Assembly (NCBI RefSeq): GCF_947507565.1
Contig: NC_089189.1
Coordinates: 1-64,000 of the forward strand
Direction: 5' to 3'
DNA: 64,000 bases
Source of the DNA: Oscarella lobularis
Lineage: Eukaryota > Porifera > Homoscleromorpha > Homosclerophorida > Oscarellidae
Shown: one piece after another, positions 37,863 to 49,818 of the stretch
Position numbering within the stretch: the stretch's first letter is position 1
Layout of the letters: every line of letters starts with the position of its first letter
Translations under genes and position numbers: made by a program
The notes under the pieces: model-generated
Told to the model about the DNA's origin: nothing
Database searches by the model: none
What the model saw: only the letters and a program-made list of their open reading frames with translations

Positions 37863-39871
37863 CTATGGGCATGTAACAATGCGGATGGTATTGGTGGAAG
37901 CAGGCCCAAAATGACACCCAGTCACTGCTATGACAACAGATCCGGGCTTCAAGTAGCCTCTCTCCTTACCACGCTCCATTCCCCATTGAAGACGCTTCTC
38001 CACATCCTCTTGAAAATCCTTCAGAGGCTCTTCCGGATAGAACAGCGACACGCATCCTCGCCAAAGATGAATCTAACAAAATCATTAATTAATTAATTAA
38101 TAAAATAATCTTTATACTGACCTGTCTCGCAACACGCGCCGATCTCGTCACAGTCAAAATGCCGGCACGCGGACGATAAGCAGACAAAAGTTTCGCCGTC
38201 CTAAATAAAAAAAAGATAAATTTATTTATACAGTATGTGCTTACTGACGTCATGAGACATACGTTCCAGTCATAGAGAGACATAGAATAGCGCCGGCTCC
38301 TTGCTCAAAGGCCGCCGAAACGGCAGCCACAGCAACGGCGCGCGTCATAGAATTCTCAATAGTGGAATCCTGACGTAATTCCTCATAGACACGTCGATGA
38401 AACATAGCCGCTTCCGCCTCTCTGCTAAGACGATCCATCATACTCACAGCCAAGACGGGATATTTTCCCTTGGCCGTTTCCCCGGACAACATGATGCAAT
38501 CTGCTCCATCCAAAACGGCGTTGGCAACGTCAGAGCCCTCAGCGCGCGTGGGACGAGGATTATTCACCATACTATCAAGCATCTAAAAAGAAAAAATTAA
38601 ATAAATGATTTCTCTTTTTCTCCTTCTCTTTTGCTTACTTGTGTTGCGCATATGACTGGTTTTCCGGCTCTGTTGCATCGTCCAACCATCATCTTTTGAG
38701 CAACAAATACTTTTTCAGGTGGAATTTCAATTCCAAGGTCGCCACGGGCAACCATGATACCGTCACTGATTTCAAGAATTTCGTCAAAATTTTTCATCCC
38801 TTCATGGTTTTCAATCTGAAGGAAAAAATATATAGAGAGTATTTCTGACGTCATTCTTACTTTTGATATGATAAGAATGTGATCTCCTTTCTCTCCCAGA
38901 ACGTCTTTTACCTCTTGGACGTCACTGTTCTTACGTATAAAGGAAGCAAAGACCATATCCACATCCAGTTCAACTCCCAAGAGAAGATCCTTTCTATCTT
39001 GCTCAGAAATTGCAGGCAATTGAACTTTGGCATGAGGAAGATTCACTCCTTTGCGACTCCCCAATTTTCCACCATTCATAATTTCACATATAACATAATT
39101 AGCACCCTTAATTAGGAAAAAATAAGATTACATAACTATTGATCTTAAATTTTTTTCTTACTTTTTCAAGAGCTTTGAGTGATATGAGTCCGTCATCAAC
39201 AAATATCGTTCCTCCAGTTGCTACAGTGTCTGGCAATTTGACATAATCCACGTAGATTTCTTTTTCCGTGCCACTTTCCTTTAGGGAAACATCTGACGTC
39301 AATTTGATCTTTTCACCCCGTTTCAATTCAATTTCAGCTGAACCACCCTAAAGAATCAATAAATAAAAATTGAACTCCTATATAAAATAATTTTTTTTAC
39401 TCCTTTGAGAAGTCCTGTTCTGATTTCAGGGCCTTTTGTATCAAGTGCAATTGCAATTGACTTATTCATTTCAGCTGCAACTTGTCTCACATTTTTTATC
39501 GTTTCACTGTGATACTAAACAAAAATTAAATTAAAAATATTCAACCTCAAATTTTTTAATAAAACTTCGTGAGATCCGTGCGAGAAATTTAATCTCGCAA
39601 CATTCATTCCGTTGGTTATGAGCTGACGTAATGTTTCAACGCTACGAGATGCGGGACCTTTGAAAAAAAGAGGTCACGCCCATTTTTCATTTTCTCTTTG
39701 TTAGAATGCGAAGATAAACTTACCAAGCGTGCATATGATGCTCGTTTGTCTTAGCGTCACCGGATCGCTGTATATATCGAGCATACAGAGATGTTCGAGC
39801 GATGTAACGGCGTATTGAGAGGCGTGTTGAGCGGGAACGCTCGATCCGGAAGCGTAACGAACGCGAGACAT
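37863..39871 (-). CDS. PK: Pyruvate kinase
   Basis: About nine minus-strand exons with the start at 39869-39871 ([12 protein letters not shown]) and stop at 37863-37865. Catalytic-barrel motifs in order: [126 protein letters not shown] and [11 protein letters not shown]. The C-terminal domain has [12 protein letters not shown] and ends [18 protein letters not shown]. The enzyme makes pyruvate and ATP from phosphoenolpyruvate and ADP in the cytosol. Active-site residues appear complete. It is divergent from Dixin (217 bp between starts). Confidence 0.96.
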
Positions 39872-40088
39872 TCTAAATCGCAGTAAAATTACTCATCCCT
39901 AGCCGCCTACGTCGAAAAAGCGTTACTTTTAGAAGAAAATGCGGTCACAAACGGAAATTGACCATGCGCAACCGGCGTGGCCCATATAACCCGTATATCT
40001 CATGACGCATGCATGTGACTTGGCTAGTGCACGTGAGTTGCCTAATTTATTAGCGAGACCGTCTTCTCTCTATCTCTACACAACGATC

Positions 40089-43000
40089 ATGCCAAGCCGC
40101 AAAGACGATCAAGGCGCGACAGATAGAAAAAAGTCGTGGCTCCACAGCTTCAGAAAATCGAAGCCAAAGCAGCAGCCAGACGACCCAAAACGAGAGGTAC
40201 TACTCAAACTAATTCGAACCCTAAAACTAACGCCAACCGAAAGCGACACGTACTCAGTTATAAAGAAATCAAAAGCAAAAGGCAGTAGAGTAGAAATAGG
40301 ACAGCTAGCCTAAACGACTCGAACTTTGAACTGCGTTTACGGGCACGGCACGCCTTTTTATAGCATCCGCCCGCGCAGACCCGCCCGCTATCATCGCGAT
40401 GACTCCCTCTAACAACATTTCCCCCTCCTTCTACTACTAATACTAGCAAGATAGAGATTTCTACTGGTCTCATACTTGCACTATGGGTGCGATTTTGTTT
40501 ATAGCAACGGGCTCTTGCATAATCATGGGCCCGCGGGAAAACCCATATATAGCTTGCTTACCTTTCGTTCTTACAGCAACAACTTCAAGCGTACGTTTCG
40601 TGGGTCAATTCGCATCTGCGCAAAAAGCCCGGTTGTCGTCTCGTCGAAGATCTAAAACGAGATATGATCGATGGAATTACTCTCGTCAATCTCGTCGAAA
40701 CTTTATGTATAAATGAATTCAATTTACATGATTACCTTTTGAATTAATTTTATATTGATTTTCCAGCTGGACAAACGTTGGTTGATATCGAACGAGTTCC
40801 ACTCTCATCCGCATCCAAAAAAGAAAACACGGAAAAAGTCCTCAAATTCATGACGTCAAAAAAGATTCGCATGCATCATACGACGACCAAAGACATCCTC
40901 GACGGAAACATCAAATCCATAATGAGACTCATTCTCGCTCTCGCCGCCTTTTTTAAACAAAGAGGCGCCAACCCAGCTTCATCTCCACGTCAAGCTTCTA
41001 AAGCAACACCTGCAGCAGACTCTCTCGCTCAATCTCCACCTCTCATCTACGCAAATCCATCCGCCAAAGCGAGCCCTCGAATCGCACGTGCTGATAGCAG
41101 TGAAAATCCGTTTAGCCAATACGCGAAAACGGGTGCTCAAGCCACTGAATCTATAGACGCCAGCTGGCGTTCTCGTCATCGGCCCAGTCCCCCCGTTCCG
41201 CCAAGATCCATGCATCATCATCATCATCATCATCATCATCACGGCCTTGTTCCTGGAGGAGGAGGTGTTAGAATCACTCGAGCCAAAGATCGTTTTCGCG
41301 AAGTTGATTTGGAGTCAAGTGTGTGTAGTAGCATGGGATTTGGTCCCGTTTACGGAGAGGGGAAACGACATTCCGCTGCCGCAGCCGGAAGACGACTGAG
41401 TGATTTGTTTCAATGGCCTTCGCCGGATGTCAAATTTGCAGGAGAATCGCCGCCAAATGTTGGGGGAGTGAGAAAACGAAGAACGAGTGGACAAAAATCG
41501 CCTGAAAAAATTTCTAGGTACACAAAAACCATAACAGAATTAATTAAAATAATGTGAAATCTTACACAGGGCTCGTCGAAGAATTTCCAATCAGTCGCTC
41601 TCTTTCACAAAACCAGAGGACAATATAAGAGAGGAAGAAGTAGAAGTGATGACAAAAGACGAAGCGTTGTCGCAAAAGGAAGAAGAAGCGATTGTGTTGA
41701 AGAAAATAGCAAATTTAGGACTACAAGATGAAAACAAAGAACAGTCAAAAGCGGAAGAAGAAAGTGACGAAGAGGAGGAGGAGGAAGACGAAGATACGGA
41801 TTCAGAGGGACTGTCCGTTCTTTTGGAGCAAAGGGATTTCATGGAAAATCAACTGGGAGTTACAAAAGAAATCCTCTACGGGTTGCAGCATCTTGTAAGG
41901 AGTATTGGGATCAGGGGATCAATTTCTAACCTCGTCCTTTCTTTAGCTGCTCAGTGGGATGGTGCCTGAGAATGCTGTCATTCCGTCTGACGAAATTGAG
42001 CTGAGAGACACGCTAGTAAAAAAAAGAGAACATCATAAGTAACGTATTTATCTATCATACTATTTTCTTAGACGGTATCTATGGCGGAAAAGGACCAACT
42101 AAGACATAGAGAAGATGCACTGATGAAGGAGTTGGAAGATGCCCAAGAATACATGTCAAAATTAGAAAAAGAAAACGTAATGTACCCTATCCTTAGTCTC
42201 AACGTATAAGTAAGTGCGCACAATTGCAGGAAGAGCTTCGACGAGCCAGTGTGGAAAGAGAGTCAACGGAAAATGCATTATTACGAGCTCAACTACTAGA
42301 GCGCAACGCCAAGCCTGATCCAGTAATAAAAACATCCCCAAAATTAATAAAAAACAACACTTTTCTTAAGGAAATTTTGAAAGCAAAGTTAGCCGAGAGA
42401 ACCAGCTCTCTCGAAGAGGCAAAGGTAAGGGGGGAAAACGATTAATAAATAAAAACAACTTAACTAGCTCTTCAACGGTAGAGTCAACTAAAGATTAGCG
42501 ATACAATAATCGATCAATTGCAAAAGCAACTCGACGAAGCAACGAGACGCATAGTAGATCTTCAGTCAAGAAACGTTAGTCTACTAACAACGTCACCACT
42601 CAAATTTACTCATGATCCTTCTTTTAGGAATCGGTTGAAAATCAATTAGAAAAACGCGGTTGTCATATCAAGGAATTGCAGAGCAAACTCACTCGCGTTA
42701 TAGTACACAACGGGGTGCACGGGGGAGATCATTCACCTACAATCGATGTGCCTAATGCCAAACGATTGTGGCCTGTAAGTACATACATACATACAAAGAG
42801 CAGTCAATACAGTTCTTTTCCTCTAAGATTCACAAAGATATTGAAATCGCTCAGATTGAGGTACGCAAGCTAAAATCAACTTTGCAAAAATTGGGAATCA
42901 ATCCAACGACACAGTGTAGAAATGTAGGAAATTTAGAACAGGTACGTGGTATGCAATTTTAGCTTGCTCTTCTCATCTACTCTCTCTCTCTCTCTATAAA

Positions 43001-43546
43001 GTGTCTATGTGCATTGACTGACAAAGTTGATTCACTGGGGTCGCCTATAAACGGACGCAAGCCAAGGACTCACTCAGTTGGCTCTTTCTCTGATATAAAA
43101 CCGGGTACGACGAATTTTATTAATTAGAGGGATTCTAATCTAATCTATTAGAAGGATTGTCTCCTCCTCTGACGAGAAGAAACAGTAGCACCAAAGTTGT
43201 CTACTTTACGGAAAGGAGTGTAACTCCATTTCTAACGACGATACCAAGAAAGTTAGTCAATTTACCGGCGAATACTCAAATATTGATGTGACTGCTCTTT
43301 TAGATTGGGTGAAATCTGTCTTCGAGATTTCAAAAAAGCCTTCGATCGCTCGGGATCCTTTCGCTATCATTTTAAAACGATCGATCCTGACTACGGAGCC
43401 GTCAAACAAGAAGTAAACGCGATTTCCTCGTCACTGTACGCCTTTATTTTATTTCTCCGGGGGTCTAGGTAACTAAAGACGACGATATCATACCTGGTTG
43501 GGAAGGAAGAATCGTCGTATGGATAGAAGAAGACTCGTACGTGTAG
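40089..43546 (+). CDS. DIXDC1: Dixin (CH and DIX domain Wnt-pathway protein)
   Basis: Exons include 40089-40196, 40577-40706 and 40767-41517, then several short coiled-coil exons and the DIX exons up to 43546. The N-terminus is Lys-rich ([12 protein letters not shown]). The calponin-homology domain has [51 protein letters not shown] and [14 protein letters not shown] Ser/Pro-rich linker holds ten consecutive His (about 41213-41242). A coiled coil follows from about 41.6 to 42.9 kb, with an acidic [11 protein letters not shown] run. The C-terminal DIX domain shows [39 protein letters not shown] and [16 protein letters not shown]. Dixin polymerises with Dishevelled and Axin through DIX. ADAM10 starts 79 nt after its stop. 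Confidence 0.94.
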
Positions 43547-43625
43547 AACATCCGGTATTCTAAAGAAAGAAAGAACGCACGTTAGCTAATAAGACAACGC
43601 CCAGTTACTCCCTTCACACACACGA

Positions 43626-46269
43626 ATGCCGTTTCTACTTCTTCAATCGGTCGTTCCACTTCTAGCTCTCGCTTTCTTGTTTCCCTTCGTCGAATCAAAG
43701 CGTAAGATCGGTCCGCGACTGTAGAAAACAATGTTTACGGAACGTTTGAATAGGAACGTCTCTAAATGAGTACATCGATCATTACGAGCCACTTCATTTC
43801 AATAGTCGCGTAAGACGTTCATTCGAAGAAACGTCGGTTCTTCGTCTCGACTTCGCTGCACACAACAAGTACAGGAAAATTCAAGAAGAAAGACGAAAGC
43901 GCGCGCTAATCGCCTTTTTTACCCTAGGAATTTTTCGCTACGATTGCGCTCCGATTACGGAATTTTTCATCCAAACGTCGAATTCGTTTCAGTTTCATCT
44001 GGAACGGAACGAAAAATTAATTTCGATAAGGAATCGATGAAAACGGGTTATGTTCACGGTCATACGGGAAGTCGCGTTCACGGTCGCTACGACAACGGAA
44101 TTTTCGACGGAATCGTTCACATTCCGCTGGAAAACGAATCCTATTTCATCGAACCGTCGCGAAAATATTTCCAATATGCAAAATTCGACGCCGTGATTTT
44201 TAAATTATCCGACATCAATGCGCAGAAAATGCACAACGCAACGCGATGCGCAGCATCGAAAACGATCCTAGAAAAAATGAAAAAAATTCAAGAAAGTGCA
44301 CCAATTGATGACGTCAGACGCCAAAAACGCGAAGATCCGGCGAAACAAAACACGTGCTACGTTCATTTAGCCGCAGATCATGAATTTTTCTTTAAGGTAG
44401 CAGATGGAAGTGAAGCGGACGCCATATCCGAAATGGCAATTCATCTCAATGACGCCGATCACATTTATCGTAATACGAATTTTCTTGAGAGACGCGTCGG
44501 TTTGGCAATCGCTCGCATCACCGTTTACACAAGCGAAAATGAGCCTCGTAAGGGTTATGGTGACACTATCAAGGACGCATCAAAATTCTTGGATTTGTGG
44601 TCTCAAGAGAATCAAGACGCTTATTGTCTCGCCATGCTCTTTACGTATAGGGATTTTGTTGACGGTGTACTCGGTTTGGCTTGGGTGGCATCAACGGGGA
44701 GTACAGCAGGGGGAATATGTCAGAAGCAGGTTTCTCTGAGCTCAGGAAAACGAAGTCTAAACACGGCTATTGTTACGCTATATAATTTTGGATCATACGT
44801 CCCCAGAGGCGTTTCCACCGTAACAGTAGCACACGAATTCGGCCACAATTTCGGATCACAAGTAAGAGAAAGACCAGTAGTGATCAATAATCAGAGATCC
44901 TATCTTTTTCTTTCTCTTAGCATGATCCCAATACGGATAAGTGTTCTCCCAAGGGCGATTATTACATTATGTATGCGCGTGCAACGGATGGAGATCAACC
45001 AAACAACGATCTTTTTTCGCCGTGCAGCATTAGTAGTATGAGTGCCGTTATCAAAGCGAAAGCGTCTCGTTGTTTTAGGCCGTCATATGGATCGTTTTGT
45101 GGTAATAAAATCGTGGAAAGGGGGGAGGAATGCGATTGCGGTTTCGCTAACGAGTGCGAGTCAGTTGATCCGTGTTGTACGCCTAAAGATCCGAAAGACG
45201 ACACAAGTGGATGTACAATACGAAGGGATAAGGGATACGAATGCAGTCCCAAAGCGGGTAAGTGTTGCAACCAAAGTTGCAAAATCATGCCAAAGGACGA
45301 GACGACTCCGTGCAGAAAGGCGAGCGACTGCAGGAAACCGTCCTTCTGCAAATATCCTCTTTTAATTACCTAATTAAAATAAAAAACGAGCTCTCCTACT
45401 AATGAATTCGTTTTTTTCCTTAATTAATTTTTTACTGGGACCAGTCCGACTTGTCCTGCGCAGGAATTACATCCCAATGGGAAGCTTTGCAATAGCAAAG
45501 CAAACACGTGCTTCAATGGCGAATGCACGGGATCAATTTGCTCTTTTATTGGCTACACCGAATGTCTATGCGTCAAAGACAAAGACGGATGTGGTGAGAA
45601 ACCGAAAGACGAACGATGTCACGTGTGTTGTCAACAAACTAAATCTTCAACGTGTATATCAACTTTTTGCAATGAACTTCAACGCATTGACATGAATTTG
45701 ACGGGTGTTTATCGAGCAGCCGGCAAATCATGTCAGAACTACGAGGGTTATTGCGATAAAGGCGGAAAGTGCCAGGGAGTGGATAACGAAGAAGTTTTCA
45801 AAACGTTGAAAAAAATTTTGGCTGATTTGTTTTCGTCTGGAATTGCTCAATGGTTTCGTGATAATTGGCTCGTTGTTATAGGAATCGTTGTGGGAATTGC
45901 GCTTCTTGGCGCTCTCTTACATATGACGTATCGACGAAAGAAACCACTACGTAATATGGCAAGAAAAGCGGCAAATTCAATGAGACGTAAAAAGGAAGAA
46001 AAGGGAAAACAAGGTCAAGGTCAAGGGCAAGGACAAGGGCAAGGTCAGCCTTCAAAGAAGAAGGCAGATCCGAGTAAGAAAAAATATCCAACTTAATTAA
46101 TTAGAAATAATATTTTTTTCGTATAATAGAAAAGACTTTGATTCGTTTGAGAAATATGTTTCCGCACGCTCAACACGATACGCTCAAGGACATTATGTAT
46201 CACAGCCCGTCCGAAGAAGCGGCCGTCAAAAAATTGCTAACTATGGGATTTCTTATGAGGAGATGGTGA
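43626..46269 (+). CDS. ADAM10: ADAM10 metalloprotease (Kuzbanian), with possible CUE-like tail
   Basis: Exons: 43626-43701, 43754-43868, 43928-44861, 44921-45351, 45436-46073, 46130-46269 (777 residues). Signal peptide LLLQSVVPLLALAFLF; prodomain ending at the furin-type site RRQKR; catalytic domain with HEFGHNFGSQHD (zinc site, split by an intron) and YIMYARATDGD as Met-turn region; disintegrin-like and Cys-rich regions (EECDCGFANEC, CHVCCQQTKSSTC); membrane segment NWLVVIGIVVGIALLGALLH; basic tail with a GQ repeat. ADAM10 sheds Notch and many other ectodomains. The intron at 45352-45435 is AT-AC. If the donor at 46074 is not used, the frame ends instead at 46096 (738 residues). If it is used, the tail gains IRLRNMFPHAQHDTL and AAVKKLLTMGF, which resembles a CUE ubiquitin-binding domain. 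Confidence 0.93.
45352..45435 (+). other. U12-type AT-AC intron in ADAM10
   Basis: The 84-nt intron starts ATATCCTCTTTT and ends TTTTTTAC. TTCCTTAAT, a near-perfect U12 branch motif, lies at 45416-45424, about 12 nt before the AC. Removing it restores the conserved disintegrin sequence CRKPSFCNGTSPTCP in frame; no GT-AG pair does so. Confidence 0.88.
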
Positions 46270-46628
46270 TAGGGGGCCCCACCGGTGTCGCCACAAAAAA
46301 AACGTATTTGATGTGCTGAAACGATCTATCTATTATTTTCTATGAATAGTCGCGTTTGTTTGTCTTTCTATCGATATTGATTAGATCGGGCGCTCTGTTC
46401 CCTTTTAGGGGGCCCTCGCCGAACGTAGGCATTTTAGGCGACGCGATTTACACAAACACATACTTACCGTTGTGTTGGATTGATAAAAGCCGACTTCGCT
46501 GCGGGAGAAAGACGTCTTCCGCGACGATTTTGAAAGGACGATCTTTCACGTGATCCTTGGGTGGAACGAAAGGTCGATGTCCCGGACAACAGCACGTGAC
46601 AGCTGAGTTCTAAGGCGAATTTGCGAGA

Positions 46629-49115
46629 ATGGCAGAAGCGACACCACCGAGCAGCGAATCGGTGGACGAGCAAGCGAAACGAGCAATTGACATCATGTTT
46701 ACGCAAGGCGTAGATCAAGCGGAGCAATTCCTCGTCGATCTTCCTTCAACAAGAACGTGCGTTACGCGATTCGATGCCCTGCCCTAGAAACGACGCTAAT
46801 CTTTGCCTCTAGCGGTGATCTCGATCTGAAATTGAAATGCACAATCGGCTACGTTCGATTCGTGGTAAGAAATAAACTCACGTGAGTCGCGCGACCGATC
46901 TGTGACGTCAGAAAGCGTTAATGACGTGGGACGAAGACGTGATCGACGAAACGATAAAATTCGTCAAATCGGTGGAAAAATCGGCCGAAACTCAATCGAA
47001 AGGAAGCGCAGTGAAAAAATCGGATCAAATTAGCGGAGGAATTGTTGAATCCGATTGTACGCTAATACGGGGAATGCTTACCTTCACCCGGATGACGATA
47101 CCCAGCTACATCAAAGCGGGATTTCATTTGAGATCCGCTTCGAAAGGATACGAAAAAATGCTAAAGGAAGTCGAAAAATTAGAACCGAAACGAGTGGAAG
47201 AACAAATAAAATCAATGAAGAAACCCAACGAAGTCATCTAAAATAAATATATAATTAGCATTATTAATAATTTTTTGTGTGAAAAGGGCGTGGTTTCGGC
47301 TTTGAACGAAGCCAGTCAAGATTACGCCAAGCTCAAGGCTTCCGTTACCATGGGATTCGGTCTACTGAATCTCATCATGTCTCTTATCCCGGATAAGATT
47401 CTCATTATTATCAAACTATTTGGCTTCTCAGCCAATCGCGAAGCAGCATTAAAAGCACTCAATTATTGCAGTCAAACACCTGATATGAGATCACCCATAG
47501 CAAAGTCTTTAGATATAAATAAATAGTTTTAATTAAATTAATTTTTTCTTCTTAAGATTGGTTCTCTTGTGGCATCATACTATCACGCGTCCTTCCTTTG
47601 GATTGGACGGTGATAATTTGATTGCCGGCGTGGGAGAAGCCCAAGCCATTATGGCTCAAGCTTCTTCCATTTATCACGATTCTCCTCTCTTTCTCTACTT
47701 CGAGGGAAGAATCGCTTATCTTAGGGTGCGTAAAAATAAATAGAGACCTCCTATACATATAACTATTTATGTAGAGGGATACAAGTAAGGCTTTGAGTGC
47801 CTTTAAAGAATCCGTGTCTCGCGCCGAAGACCAACGGGAAATCAAACACGTTAATTTATACGAAATAGGTAGTCTACTGACGTCATAAAATCAAAAAATA
47901 CCATATTAATTAAAGGATTTGTTCACGTGACTAATTTGGAGTGGAAAGAAGCAGCAGACGCTTTTCTTATGTAAATAAATAGAGACATAGTTCGTTGTCT
48001 AAGTTTCCACATACATCTCTTTAGTTTGAAGAGTGAGACAAGATGGTCTGTTGGCTACTACAGCTACTTGTACGCATGTAAGTACACTAAAATTTTATCC
48101 ATATGTGTATCTATTAATTTTTAATTAATTAATTAAGTGAGTTTGGCTGCAAGTGGTGACGTCACCGCCGCCGAAGCGGAATTTCGCAACATTCCAAGCG
48201 TCATCAAACACAAAAATTCAAATTATGAAAAATACGTGTTGAGAAGGGTAGAAAATACATTATCAATATTTAATAAATTAATTAAAATTTCTCATTAGTC
48301 TCAGCTCCATCTCAAGATGGGAGGACTCAAAGATTTCGAAGCGGCTCTCTTTGCTCTACAACTCGCCTATCAATGGAGTCAAATCTCTTATCTAAATGAT
48401 GACCAATGTCAAAAATTGCTAGAAACTGTCCAATGTATCTATATACGGGGGGATATCATAATATTTTTTAATTAAATTCGTTTGTTTTTAGCTTTTCAAT
48501 CGCGGGCTACGACTCCGTTGATCGAAGCCGTGTGTCTACAACTTCAAGGCGTTTTTCTAATGCAAATGCTACAATATGAGGAAGCGGAAAAGGTCTCAAA
48601 AGCAAGGCTTATGTATCATCTATCTTCTATAGTCTCTATAGTACTTTCGGTCTGTGCTCGAAAAAGCAAAGGACTGCATTGTTCGAAAGGAACAACAGGC
48701 ACCCGCTTTTGCTACATATGAAATTGGAAGAATTTACTTCAAAAGGGGAGAGGTAAATTTGATTCCAGTGCAATTTTTGGAAATACTATTTTATGATTAT
48801 ATTCAGGTGGAAAAAGCGAAAGTAGCTCTCGCAAAAGCAAAGGTAAAAAATTCAACTTTTCCCTCTCCCCAACAATAAAATTTTTAATTGAATTTTTAGA
48901 GCAATTACAGTGACTACGAAGTAGAGAGTCGACTTCAAGCCAAAGTCCAATCCCTTCTCCTCTTCATTAAAAAGGGAGGAAGATCATCGTCATCATCATC
49001 ATCACCACCACCACCACCACCAATAGATAAAGAGGAGACTGGTAGCAATGAAGCGTTTGAAGAAGACGATCATCATCATCATCAAACTATAGCCAATGAT
49101 CAAAAGAATGACTAA
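46629..49115 (+). CDS. TTC39: TTC39-family (Iml2-like) tetratricopeptide protein
   Basis: About eleven exons. The start MAEATPPSSESVDEQAKRAI leads into the family's N-terminal helices (IDIMFTQGVDQAEQFLVDLP). Typical segments: DCTLIRGMLTFTRMTIPSYI, SVTMGFGLLNLIMSLIPDKI, IIKLFGFSANREAALKALNY, DSPLFLYFEGRIAYLR-like stretch in the repeats, LKDFEAALFALQLAYQWSQ and FATYEIGRIYFKRGE. TTC39 proteins have TPR-like repeats; TTC39B is linked to cholesterol handling and yeast Iml2 to lipid droplets and inclusion clearance. The last exon (about 48900-49115) has Ser, Pro and His runs and is the part duplicated at 55.4 kb and 63.8 kb. A TCACGTGA box lies about 80 bp upstream of the start. 46270-46628 shows no other feature. 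Confidence 0.87.
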
Positions 49116-49159
49116 CAAACTCTTATGTCTTACTACTAGTCTGTGTGAGTCCCTACTCA

Positions 49160-49720
49160 AATTACGATTTTTCTATTCTACTACGTTTTGTTTGTCGTCT
49201 GTCTAATATTTATTCGCCGCGAAAAAAATCGTTTTGACTGCATGGAACTGCGTTGGTGCGGACTGCTTACCTTTCGGGGTCCCCGTGACTTGTTCAACAT
49301 TGCAGCGATGTTTTTCGTCGTACCGGGGTGGAGAATGGAAGATTGACGTTCAACAGGACGTGTTTGCAGTCGAACAAATAGCGCATTAGCATTGAATTTG
49401 CTTCGGCGTTTCCACGGACTCGGAGGGCGGCGCCGCTCGACATCCATAGCGTCCGTTTGACTCCTGCGACGATGTCTAAGACAATACTGACCCCGAAGAA
49501 TAAAAGAGCGTCGAGAAAAGCGACGAAATCGCCGAACGCGTGGCGACCGGTGAGATAATGACGTAAAGCACTAGCGTACGCTACAACCAGTCTAAAAAAC
49601 AGATTTTCGATTAAAATACAAAAAAACAAAAAAAGGTTAGTCATACCAGAGATAATAGTTTTATCTCGGGTCATACTTAGCATAATTGAAAGATAACAAA
49701 ATGTCCACAACATCCAGGGT
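49160..49720 (-). pseudogene. Unidentified conserved segment, unit 1 copy
   Basis: Minus-strand reading gives FGDFVAFLDALLFFG, then GAALRVRGNAEANSM, MRYLFDCKHVLLNV. The same text is found in unit 2 (55.7-56.2 kb). Relative to unit 2 this copy has a one-base deletion after the LLNV codons (22 bases become 21), so the reading frame ends early, and it also differs by a 10-bp length change further upstream. I do not recognise the protein. Nearby frames in this interval are shadows. 49720-49818 is spacer. Confidence 0.4.
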
Positions 49721-49818
49721 ATTAAGAGTTCTCAGATAAACAATGGAAATGAAGGTACAGTCATAACGAAAAGTAGGCGAAGGAAGAGAGAGGGTTAGGG
49801 CATGTATCATAATACGCC

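Noticed and set aside
40979-41242. Minus-strand frame starting with ten Met
   Set aside because: It is the antisense of the (CAT)n poly-His run of Dixin.
49294-49713. A membrane protein gene of 139 codons on the minus strand of unit 1
   Set aside because: The frame is broken relative to unit 2 and the start has no support; recorded instead as a conserved unidentified segment.
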